This document shows, one piece after another, positions 1-6,940 of a stretch of DNA of 25,763 bases. How positions within the stretch are numbered: position 1 is the stretch's first letter; every line of letters starts with the position of its first letter. Made by a program: the position numbers and the translations under genes. The notes below the pieces were generated by a model. The model saw only the letters and a program-made list of their open reading frames with translations, made no database searches and was not told the origin of the DNA. The stretch covers positions 1 through 25,763 of the forward strand of contig CAZJTZ010000037.1 in NCBI GenBank assembly GCA_964549105.1. The letters run 5' to 3'. The DNA comes from Hydrogenedens sp964549105 (GTDB taxonomy: Bacteria > Hydrogenedentota > Hydrogenedentia > Hydrogenedentales > Hydrogenedentaceae).

Positions 1-41
1 TGCAAAAACATATAAAAAACCGTAGCGGTCCTGGTGTCTTC

Positions 42-63
42 CTTTGTGTCCTTTGGGGTAAAA
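42..63 (+). repeat. Degenerate 'CTTTGYGTCCTTTGSGG' repeat, copy 1
   Basis: The 22 bases read ctttgtgtcctttggggta and continue into aaa. They align with only a few mismatches to the copy at 517-538. Similar fragments, gacgcaaag on the opposite strand near 636 and gacgcaagg at the extreme right end of the window (about 25751), suggest a dispersed family. Function is unknown. Confidence 0.45.
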
Positions 64-140
64 GTCTTGCCAGACGGGCGTGGTTTAGTTATAACAAAAA
101 ATCTTGTTTGAACATTAGTTCCGTGCTTTGTAGATTAAGA

Positions 141-235
141 CTCCCCTCTTGGAGAGGGGTATCCCGCAGGGACGGGGTGTTCTCTTATCTCGTAGTTTTG
201 CAGAGACTACCCCGTCAGGCTTCGCCTGCCAGGGT
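141..235. repeat. Palindromic (REP/MITE-like) repeat module
   Basis: Three nested hairpins can be read: cccctct at 143-149 pairs with agagggg at 153-159 (3-base loop); tccc at 162-165 pairs with ggga at 169-172; caggc at 216-220 pairs with gcctg at 224-228. An outer pair joins gacggggt at 171-178 with accccgtc at 209-216. The GC-rich hairpins stand out against the AT-rich surroundings. This architecture is what REP-type or miniature transposable elements look like; mobility is inferred, not shown. Confidence 0.55.
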
Positions 236-255
236 CTGTCTGAAAAGTTCTGAAA

Positions 256-354
256 GTAGGGGCGTATAGCATACGCCCTAAAAAACAATATCTACGCAAA
301 CAAACAATACCTATGTAGTGCTGTCTATGTGGACGTAAAGCGATATGCCCCTAC
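256..354. repeat. 99-bp element with 8-bp inverted ends
   Basis: The left end gtaggggc (256-263) is matched by gcccctac at 347-354. The left end also folds locally, gggcgtat (260-267) pairing with atacgccc (271-278) around a 3-base loop. The similarity extends past the 8 bp (gtaggggcgtatagc against the reverse complement gtaggggcatatcgc). The module is probably a small palindromic repeat or remnant MITE lying immediately after the element at 141-235. Confidence 0.5.
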
Positions 355-516
355 AAAACGCAATTGTTTTGAACATGCTATTTTCAGTAATGATGAATTC
401 AACAACATGTAATAATATATTCTGGGTTAAACACCAATAAAGACGCAGATAAAAATGTCTATGCTATATAAATCAAAAGAAAACGCCAAAATACCCTTTG
501 CATTCCTTGCGTCTTT

Positions 517-538
517 CTTTGCGTCCTTTGCGGTTAAA
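517..538 (+). repeat. Degenerate 'CTTTGCGTCCTTTGCGG' repeat, copy 2
   Basis: This copy reads ctttgcgtcctttgcggt then taaa, and is itself a near-tandem of ctttgcg/ctttgcg units. A further ctttgcgtct unit occurs reverse-complemented at about 635-645. The clustering of such units in a single non-coding gap argues for a repeat family and not chance. Confidence 0.5.
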
Positions 539-693
539 TGAAAATCTGATGTCACTATAATAGACAAAACGCATAAGGTTATAATGATATTTATGATTTT
601 AGTTAAAGGAATTTATCGCCAGGGTCACTATGAGAGACGCAAAGTATGCAAAACAGGGAAAGATGTTTTTAGATGTCCTTTATGGTTATTGTT

Positions 694-1983
694 TTATGTG
701 TTGGAGATAACAGGGACGGAATATAGAGCATGGGGAAGAAACATCCAGGTAGGTTCTGAAATGCCTGACTTTTTTAGTTCTTCACAAGCAAGTTTGAAAC
801 CTTCTTCAATTGTTTCGATTTTTTCCCCACCTAAAAGGGATACAGTTTCTTTGTCCATTTCTGTCAAAAAATATGTATGTGGGCTCTTTTCTAATGTAGA
901 TATTACTGTTTGTCCATTGACTTCTCCATTTTTGCGTAAATGTGCAACCAATTTTTCAGGGTTCCTTATTTCAAGCCATTCCTTAAACTGAAACCCACCC
1001 AATCCTTCAGGACAGGGTGCAATAAAAATAATTTTCCCATAAGGTTTTTTTCTTGCCTGCCAGGCGTTAACTAATGCTTTATGACTTTGTAAAAAATTTT
1101 TTGAATCTCCCGCAGAAGCAATAACTATATCTGCAGTTTGGGGAATATTTACAGAGTATATGTCCCTTGCAAAATCTGCACCTGCTTTGTGTGCTTCTAT
1201 TAAGTCCCCACAAAACATATTCAATATTTTTTTGGCTGGTGAAAGAACCGTGTTAATTATAAAAATATTCTTTTTTGTCATTAATGTTGCTTCCAACAAA
1301 TCTTCTGCTACGGGGTTTCCATCAAGTCTACCTATTTTTACATCAGGATGGATTTCGCACCTTGTTGGGTGAATGCTCAAGGCGTGGTTATGTTGTATTG
1401 TCGGCAGGGCAGATAATCCGGGGACAATCAACTTTCTCCCACCCCCAAAACCCGCAAAATAATGGAATAAGATAGTCCCTGTCAATATTAAAAAATCACT
1501 CTCCATAACCTCTTTGTAAACATAGACAGGTGTGCCTCGTTTTGTAGTTCCTAAATAATTGTATTGACTTAAATCCTTTGGGTCGGGGATAAAAATTTGC
1601 TCCTTGAAATTGTTAAAGACCTGAGGCGTTAAAATGGATTGTAATTCTGTTTCGGTAGGTGGACGATGTGAACCGCAAGCAACTAAAAATTTTAGGTTTT
1701 CAGGTTTACATCCTGAGGTGAGCAACAATTTTAGCAAAGGCGAAATGAACTGCTCAAGTCCAGTATAGCGAAAAGAATCTGAAATAACAATAGAAATATT
1801 TCTATCTTGTAGGTTCTTATTCAAAGGATTTTTAGCAACTCCAATCGGTTTTTGAATAGCCTGATGAAACAAATCTTCAGGAGAAAGGTCAATTTCAGTA
1901 AAATTTAATTCATAAGTGCCTAAAAAATTTTTGTCAGAAAGGGATACGGTTTGTAATTGATTTTTGTAAAATATCTCTAACAA
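694..1983 (-). CDS. LarA-type nickel-pincer racemase/epimerase (DUF2088 family)
   Basis: A 429-residue member of the lactate racemase LarA family, which uses the nickel-pincer nucleotide cofactor for hydride-transfer racemisation or epimerisation of 2-hydroxyacids. Known functional residues of Lactobacillus plantarum LarA have visible counterparts: D69 and R72 in SDSFR, H106 in CGSHRP, H174 in FHYFAGF, the cofactor-attaching lysine K184 in GGGRK, H200 in QHNH, and the Q299/K302 pair in QSHKAL. Length matches the family (about 425 residues). Translation most likely begins at a TTG (1981-1983) preceded by AAGGAAA. No larB, larC or larE cofactor genes are in the window, so the substrate is open: lactate or another 2-hydroxyacid. 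It is divergent from the secretion operon starting at 2093. Confidence 0.85.
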   Translation of the reverse strand: MLEIFYKNQLQTVSLSDKNFLGTYELNFTEIDLSPEDLFHQAIQKPIGVAKNPLNKNLQDRNISIVISDSFRYTGLEQFISPLLKLLLTSGCKPENLKFLVACGSHRPPTETELQSILTPQVFNNFKEQIFIPDPKDLSQYNYLGTTKRGTPVYVYKEVMESDFLILTGTILFHYFAGFGGGRKLIVPGLSALPTIQHNHALSIHPTRCEIHPDVKIGRLDGNPVAEDLLEATLMTKKNIFIINTVLSPAKKILNMFCGDLIEAHKAGADFARDIYSVNIPQTADIVIASAGDSKNFLQSHKALVNAWQARKKPYGKIIFIAPCPEGLGGFQFKEWLEIRNPEKLVAHLRKNGEVNGQTVISTLEKSPHTYFLTEMDKETVSLLGGEKIETIEEGFKLACEELKKSGISEPTWMFLPHALYSVPVISNT

Positions 1984-2092
1984 TATCTTTTCCTTATTGT
2001 TTTTTTTGCATATTACCTATAATTTGAATAAAATAATAAATAAATTTGAGATTATTTAATAATAAATAATAAATTGTATATGAGACAAAAGC

Positions 2093-2608
2093 ATGAGATT
2101 ATTTTTGTGTAAGACGACAAAGGGCTTCACCCTTATTGAAATAATTGTTGCTCTGGCTGTAGTGAGTGTAGCCATCACAGGACTTGTTCAGATGTTTTCA
2201 TTGAGCTTGAATCTATCTCAAACATCTCAGAATGTAATTTTAGCCAGCAGCATTGCTCATGACAAGTTGAATTATGTGTTGAATTGTCCTGATAAATTTA
2301 TCTGGAAAATCCCTGCGGACTTGAAGCCGGGTGGGACTTTTCCTATTCTTACTTCAAATGATGAACCCAAAGCAGGAAACGCTATTGAAACTCCAATGAT
2401 TGCTCCACCGGATTGGGCAAGTTTCCGTAAGTATAAGAATGTATCACAAAAATTTCACTGGAAGGCTTTTGGCAAGATTTCAGATGACAATCCTGATTGC
2501 TACGAGGTAATTGTTGCGGTTATTTATAATGAGAGAGGAAAGACAAAATACTATATGGAAAATTCAGTTATTCCCCGCTTTCAATTAAATAAGGTTGTAA
2601 ATAAATGA
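2093..2608 (+). CDS. Type II secretion minor pseudopilin, GspI-like
   Basis: A 171-residue protein with a class III (prepilin) signal: a short basic leader, then KGFTLIEIIVALA, with cleavage expected after Gly11 and the conserved Glu5 of the mature protein present (E16). The hydrophobic helix then runs to about residue 33, followed by a soluble domain. Position as first of an I-J-K series and the 'A..IA..KL' helix after the membrane segment favour GspI, a minor pseudopilin of the periplasm-spanning pseudopilus tip. The stop overlaps the next start by ATGA at 2605-2608, so the two are translationally coupled. The upstream Shine-Dalgarno is weak (gagac). It could equally belong to a type IV pilus-related minor pilin set. 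Confidence 0.75.
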   Translation: MRLFLCKTTKGFTLIEIIVALAVVSVAITGLVQMFSLSLNLSQTSQNVILASSIAHDKLNYVLNCPDKFIWKIPADLKPGGTFPILTSNDEPKAGNAIETPMIAPPDWASFRKYKNVSQKFHWKAFGKISDDNPDCYEVIVAVIYNERGKTKYYMENSVIPRFQLNKVVNK

Positions 2609-3237
2609 AGTATGTAAGAGTAAAAGGGATAATAGGCTTTTCACTAATTGAAGTTATTACGGTGTTAGCAGTTCTGGCAATCCTCTCCACTATGGGTGTG
2701 GTCATGTTTGGTAGGATTATGGACTATCGGCGGCAATCTGAAATTAAGCAGTCTTTGAACCTTTCTTTCTTACGATTGACAAACCGTCTACAAGAGGATT
2801 TTGACCAGATTGCTTCACCAACATATACAAAAGGCAAAGTAGTTGCAATGAGGCATATTGAAGATGAGAGGAGGTATCAATCTGTTCCGCTTGATGACGA
2901 TAGAATCTCTTTTCCTGTAATTTATACAAATTCTGAAGGGAGAGAGGTAGTTGTTCAGGTTTTTTATTATATAGACCGAAGTCTGGAAAGTGTTCCTAGT
3001 CTTGTGAGGGTTATTGGTCCACTGGGAGAGGAAAAGCCTAGTGGGGCAAGGGAGATATTAACGACAGGTGTTCTCGGAATGAGAGTTCACTGCTATGATG
3101 GAAAAGATTGGATAGAGAATTGGGATAAACCCTTTTATCCGAAAGCAATAAAAATAAGTTTGGTTCTGGCAGATGAAAATAGACTATGGGAGCAAGTTGT
3201 ACGTGAAAGCGTCTTCTGGTTAGGAAATATTATATGA
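2605..3237 (+). CDS. Type II secretion minor pseudopilin, GspJ-like
   Basis: A 210-residue prepilin. After an 11-residue leader, GFSLIEVITVLA gives the prepilin peptidase site with Glu5 present, followed by a hydrophobic helix to about residue 30. The globular part has the length typical of GspJ (about 200 residues). It is located between the I-like and K-like genes, exactly the order found in gsp operons. It overlaps both neighbours by four bases (ATGA at 2605-2608 and 3234-3237). In known systems GspI, J and K form the tip complex of the pseudopilus; this assignment rests on order and architecture, since pseudopilin globular domains are too divergent to identify by eye. Confidence 0.75.
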   Translation: MKYVRVKGIIGFSLIEVITVLAVLAILSTMGVVMFGRIMDYRRQSEIKQSLNLSFLRLTNRLQEDFDQIASPTYTKGKVVAMRHIEDERRYQSVPLDDDRISFPVIYTNSEGREVVVQVFYYIDRSLESVPSLVRVIGPLGEEKPSGAREILTTGVLGMRVHCYDGKDWIENWDKPFYPKAIKISLVLADENRLWEQVVRESVFWLGNII

Positions 3238-4235
3238 AAAATTTATTTAATAAAGTAAGTTTAAAAAAGATAGGGGATAAAGGTGTGGCTTTACTGATAG
3301 CCATATCTCTCTTAGGTGTTTTTGCATTGCTCGGCATGTATTATGTGCGGGATAGTGAGACTGAATTGCAAAGGACTGTTCTGCTTCTGGACGAGATGAA
3401 GGTAAAAGATTATGCAAAAGTAGGATTAAATCTGGTATTAGCAGAACTGGAAAAAGCATGGAGAACAGATAAAATTCAAGACCTGATAAGCAGATGTCCA
3501 CTTGAATTTGATTGTCCCTATTACAAACAGTCTTATGGTATTAATGAGGCATCATTTTTAGGACCATCGGATACTATCCAGGTTAAGATAAAGGCGCAAA
3601 TATTTGATGAGAGCGGCAAAATAAATTTGAATTGTAGTCCAGCCAGTGTGCTTCAGAAGATACTGAATGTAGATGGGGAAACAGCAAGGCAAATTGTTTC
3701 TAACCTACCCACTCCTGGGTTGAATTCAACAAATCAAAAATGGATTTATTTAGTAGATGAATTATATGACCGCGGTTGGCTAAAGAAAGAGAAGACAAAT
3801 ATAGAGGTGTCGAATTTCGTTTCAGCGTGGAATGCAGGTAATCCCGAAAATCCACAATCCTATCTGAATGTAAACATAGCGCCTCCTGAAGTTTTGATGG
3901 CTTTGTTTAATATCAATTTAGATGATGCCCAGAGGATAATGAATGCCAGACCTTTTAAGTCCTTTAATGAAGTTCTTTCAGCGATTGGTAAAGACCCTGC
4001 AACCTTTAATATGAAGGTGGATACTCCTTCCCCTGTCTGGCAATTTCCATTTGTTGACAAGTCCACAAGTTTCAGAGTAGCGGTTACCTCAGAATTAAGT
4101 AGAGTAATTTCAGGTAGAAGTTATAATAAAATTTATGCTTCTTACGAAACGGGTGTAGTGTTTATTGAAGGAAATCCCATAATTGTCTGGAACAAAAGTA
4201 TACCTTCAAAAAAAGATGATGATAATAACGATTAG
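3234..4235 (+). CDS. gspK: Type II secretion pseudopilus tip protein GspK
   Basis: A 333-residue protein with a basic N terminus and a single hydrophobic helix starting KGVALLIAISLL at about residue 16. It lacks Glu5 after the cleavage glycine, as is usual for GspK. The large exported part carries the typical helix-hairpin-helix-like motifs: INLNCSPASVLQKIL around residue 130, and a second, LNVNIAPPEVLMAL with an ARPFKSFNEVL loop, around residues 212-250. Length is within the GspK range. GspK caps the pseudopilus and helps recognise secreted substrates. The start overlaps the gspJ-like stop by ATGA, and a 52-base gap follows before gspF. Confidence 0.85.
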   Translation: MKNLFNKVSLKKIGDKGVALLIAISLLGVFALLGMYYVRDSETELQRTVLLLDEMKVKDYAKVGLNLVLAELEKAWRTDKIQDLISRCPLEFDCPYYKQSYGINEASFLGPSDTIQVKIKAQIFDESGKINLNCSPASVLQKILNVDGETARQIVSNLPTPGLNSTNQKWIYLVDELYDRGWLKKEKTNIEVSNFVSAWNAGNPENPQSYLNVNIAPPEVLMALFNINLDDAQRIMNARPFKSFNEVLSAIGKDPATFNMKVDTPSPVWQFPFVDKSTSFRVAVTSELSRVISGRSYNKIYASYETGVVFIEGNPIIVWNKSIPSKKDDDNND

Positions 4236-4287
4236 TCCGATTTACATTTAGATAAAGATAAAATATGCTTATATAAGGAGAACAGCA

Positions 4288-5496
4288 ATGGCTGGAAAAA
4301 GCGGCGAGCCCGTAAAGAAAGTTCGAAAGTCAACCAAAGGAAAGGCTCAGAGCCTCTCACAAATTGCAAATGAGGAGGAAGTTATTCGTCGTGGACCCGA
4401 AATTCGCTCCTGGTCAAGGAGTATTTCTATTTTTAAGCGTAGCACAGTCCGATACCAGGAAATAACAGATTTCTTGCGTCAGTTGATAATGCTTTTAGAA
4501 TCAGGCACCCCTCTGCTGAAATCCTTAAAGACATTGGCACAACGGGGTCAAACAGAGGCTATTCGAGGATTGATAAATGATATAGCCCTGTATGTTGAAG
4601 AGGGGAATCCGTTATGGCAGGCGTTTGACAGACATCCTCAATACTTTGATACGGTCTTTGTTAATTTAGTTAAAGCAAGTGAAGCCAGTGGTACGCTAAC
4701 CACAGTATTGCAAAGACTGGTGGATTACCGTCAGCGGAGAGATTTGCTCAGACGGAAAGTCCGTGGCGCGTTGTTCTACCCGATTGTTCTCGTAGTTGCT
4801 TGTTTAGCCGTATTACTGCTACTCACCAATCTGGTCGTTCCTCAATTTCAAGATATGTATATGAAGCAGAATATTAAAATCCCGCCTACTACGGAAATGT
4901 TTTTTAGTGTTTCCAATTGGTTTCGTGTCTGGTGGTGGTTGCCCATTGTATTGATACTCATATTAATCTTAATTTATCAGGTGTGGTTCATTCGGAGTCC
5001 GTTAAGACGCTTATCCGCAGACCGTTTTAAGTTAAAGATTCCCATTATCGGTAAAATCGTTCATAAATACGCTATTGTTGAAATGATGAGGACATGGTCC
5101 TTACTGTTAAGAAGTGGATTATCCATGATGTCATCATTAGAACTTACAAAATATTCTATACACAATCAGGCAGTAGCACAGAGTTTGCAATTATTACGAG
5201 ATTCAATAGAACGCGGAGGAGGATTGGAAGCACCCTTACGGGCGTCGGCAGATGTAATACCTGCTGTTGTTGCAGATATGCTAATCACAGGGGAAGAATC
5301 TGGCAGTATAGATAAAATAGCAGAACAAATCGCAGATATATACGATGAGGAGGTTCAGGTTGCCGTTAATACATTGGGAGAGGCATTACAGCCCATTTTC
5401 ACAATTATAGTAGGTTTGATTGTAGTGGCTCTGTTTGCGTCTTTGTTCTATCCCATGATTAGCATGATTGAACAAATCACCAATGCCAGCGTCTAA
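4288..5496 (+). CDS. gspF: Type II secretion / type IV pilus inner-membrane platform protein GspF
   Basis: A 402-residue polytopic protein with two T2SSF repeats. The first repeat (about residues 60-190) includes LLESGTPLLKSL and the EASGTL motif, then a membrane segment (LVVACLAVLLLLTNLVVP). A second membrane helix (about 212-232) leads into repeat two with LLRSGL and TGEESGSIDKIAEQIADIYDEEV, and a C-terminal helix (IFTIIVGLIVVALFASLFYP). This is the platform that couples the GspE-type ATPase to pseudopilus assembly. It has a strong ribosome binding site (aaggag, 4276-4281). The N-terminal basic tail of about 50 residues is longer than the minimal family. No gspE or gspG is in the window, so the rest of the machine must be encoded elsewhere. 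Confidence 0.9.
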   Translation: MAGKSGEPVKKVRKSTKGKAQSLSQIANEEEVIRRGPEIRSWSRSISIFKRSTVRYQEITDFLRQLIMLLESGTPLLKSLKTLAQRGQTEAIRGLINDIALYVEEGNPLWQAFDRHPQYFDTVFVNLVKASEASGTLTTVLQRLVDYRQRRDLLRRKVRGALFYPIVLVVACLAVLLLLTNLVVPQFQDMYMKQNIKIPPTTEMFFSVSNWFRVWWWLPIVLILILILIYQVWFIRSPLRRLSADRFKLKIPIIGKIVHKYAIVEMMRTWSLLLRSGLSMMSSLELTKYSIHNQAVAQSLQLLRDSIERGGGLEAPLRASADVIPAVVADMLITGEESGSIDKIAEQIADIYDEEVQVAVNTLGEALQPIFTIIVGLIVVALFASLFYPMISMIEQITNASV

Positions 5497-5517
5497 TTAA
5501 AAATACAGTAAAAAATT

Positions 5518-5552
5518 AGGGCAAGCAATTTACTTAAATAAATGCTTGCCCT
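5518..5552. terminator. Bidirectional rho-independent terminator
   Basis: A perfect 10-bp stem, agggcaagca (5518-5527) with tgcttgccct (5543-5552), closes a 15-base loop. Read on the minus strand it is followed by a T run (complement of aaaaaa at 5510-5515), and on the plus strand by attttg. It sits between the convergent genes gspF and the 5566-6795 gene and probably ends both transcripts. Confidence 0.85.
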
Positions 5553-5565
5553 ATTTTGTGAATGA

Positions 5566-6795
5566 CTAATTTTTTGCCAGGGCGTTTTGAATAGTTTGCA
5601 GGTCAATACCGAATATCTCTTCTGCTAAATAATTTAGTTCCTTTTCACTTCCTGTGAAGTGGAATGTCCGATGTGTATGCTCAACATATTCTCCCTTTTT
5701 CAATTCTTCTGCTGGTGATGAGGTTTCTAATTCGTAGAAAGGTCCCAGTGGTTTTTGCCCCGGTCCTACAGGACCATCATTATACGAGTTGATAACATCG
5801 CCGCCATAAGGGTCTTTCTGCATTTCCCACATAGAATTTACATAAGGTTTTGGACTATCAGGCTTACTATACTGTACTACGGTCAAAACCTTATTTTTTG
5901 CATCATAACTGCCAAAAACGGATAAGGCTCGTTTAGGCGAAATTCCAATTTTACTGCGATATTGTCCATCTCCGCTAAAGAACAAAACATTATCCTTAAC
6001 CACCAGACGCTCAGGAGGAACTTTACCAAAATACGCATCATTAACCTTGGGACCTAAATCATTTTCAGGACCCGGTAAAAATGGGATAACAATAGTTGTG
6101 TCGGGTGATGGATTAAACATGCCTAAAATCCATATTGATAATAGCCCCTTCTCTTTATTCCAATTTTCTGCCGTATTGGTTATTTTATTTTTTGATTCCA
6201 CACCTACATATTTTATATTTTGAGAAATCCGAACCCCTAAGGCACCTGCAATTTGTTCTTTGGATAATACACTTACTGTTCGGTCAATCAACACCTGAAA
6301 TTCTGTGCCAGACCAATTCTTTAATTTTGCCTCTTTTCGAAAGAGAACCTGTTTATCGTTTTGCGAAACGACTTCATAAGGTTCTGTATCAATTGCAGGT
6401 GGAGTTTGCCAATGCTCAAAATCGAAAGGTGTATTGGGCGCAAAAAAGATGCCATATTGCCCACCTTCGGGACCTATCCAGAAACGGTCTTCTCCTCCAA
6501 ATACATTAATGTGGGGTTCAAATTTTTTTGATTCAATCAGATTTCGGTTAATCCAGCCAAAACTTAATCCTTCGTCTCCATCCGCAGCACTGGTCATAAC
6601 ACGCCCTTGATATTCAGGGACTACGGCTACTTCCCCCCCCGATTCTGCATCCTTTAGCGTGATTACCGTTACATATTTTTTTAAAAATTCCACATCCTCT
6701 TTGAAACTGGTTTCAGCATGAGCAGGTCTTTGTATGGGACTTAGAAATAACATAAAAAGAGATAACCCGTAAATAAACACCAATCTTCTCATCAT
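5566..6795 (-). CDS. Exported DUF6786-like protein
   Basis: A 409-residue protein with a clear Sec signal peptide: MMRR, a hydrophobic core, then PAHA followed by E, so cleavage after about residue 27. The mature part is rich in aromatic, Gly and Pro turns, with short signature stretches such as FGGEDRFWIGPEGGQYG (about 99-115), SIWILGMFNPSP and EHTHRTFHF near the end. This pattern resembles the DUF6786 family of secreted beta-sandwich proteins that are related in fold to galactose-mutarotase-like proteins; the fold and any carbohydrate role are inference. Its ATG at 6795 has an AGGAG seven bases upstream. It stands alone on the minus strand and ends at the hairpin at 5518-5552. Confidence 0.6.
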   Translation of the reverse strand: MMRRLVFIYGLSLFMLFLSPIQRPAHAETSFKEDVEFLKKYVTVITLKDAESGGEVAVVPEYQGRVMTSAADGDEGLSFGWINRNLIESKKFEPHINVFGGEDRFWIGPEGGQYGIFFAPNTPFDFEHWQTPPAIDTEPYEVVSQNDKQVLFRKEAKLKNWSGTEFQVLIDRTVSVLSKEQIAGALGVRISQNIKYVGVESKNKITNTAENWNKEKGLLSIWILGMFNPSPDTTIVIPFLPGPENDLGPKVNDAYFGKVPPERLVVKDNVLFFSGDGQYRSKIGISPKRALSVFGSYDAKNKVLTVVQYSKPDSPKPYVNSMWEMQKDPYGGDVINSYNDGPVGPGQKPLGPFYELETSSPAEELKKGEYVEHTHRTFHFTGSEKELNYLAEEIFGIDLQTIQNALAKN

Positions 6796-6879
6796 ATTTG
6801 GTCTCCTTGTTTATTGTTTTTATTATTATCAAATTAAAAACATCCTTTTTATAGGTTTCAAGTAGTAAAGTAAAAGTAT

Positions 6880-6890
6880 TATAATATAAT
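6880..6890 (+). promoter_or_regulatory. Possible -10 boxes for the radical SAM pair
   Basis: Two overlapping TATAAT hexamers lie at 6880-6885 and 6885-6890, about 50 bases before the ATG at 6941. Only a poor -35 match (tttcaa, 6856-6861, 18-base spacing to the first box) is visible. AT richness makes chance matches likely, so this is a candidate only. Confidence 0.35.
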
Positions 6891-6940
6891 GCTTTGTTTA
6901 AAAACTCATTTGTAAAATTTAAGTATAGGAGTTTATAGAT

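Larger units (their letters stand above)
1..693. other. Repeat-rich intergenic region, no gene seen
   Basis: No open frame here has a convincing start site or a recognisable product; the only long frame that enters it (beginning near 584) runs antisense through the larA-like gene and is its shadow. The stretch is instead made of palindromic and dispersed repeat units listed separately (42-63, 141-235, 256-354, 517-538). It lies downstream of the minus-strand gene that ends at 694. No clear rho-independent terminator was found just beyond that stop. Confidence 0.6.

Noticed and set aside
584..991. Plus-strand 135-codon frame at the left side
   Set aside because: From 694 onward it is antisense to the larA-like gene, whose motifs are strongly conserved; the peptide has no protein-like domain and no ribosome binding site.
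6135..6509. Plus-strand 124-codon frame
   Set aside because: It is antisense within the exported DUF6786-like gene, without start signals or recognisable motifs.
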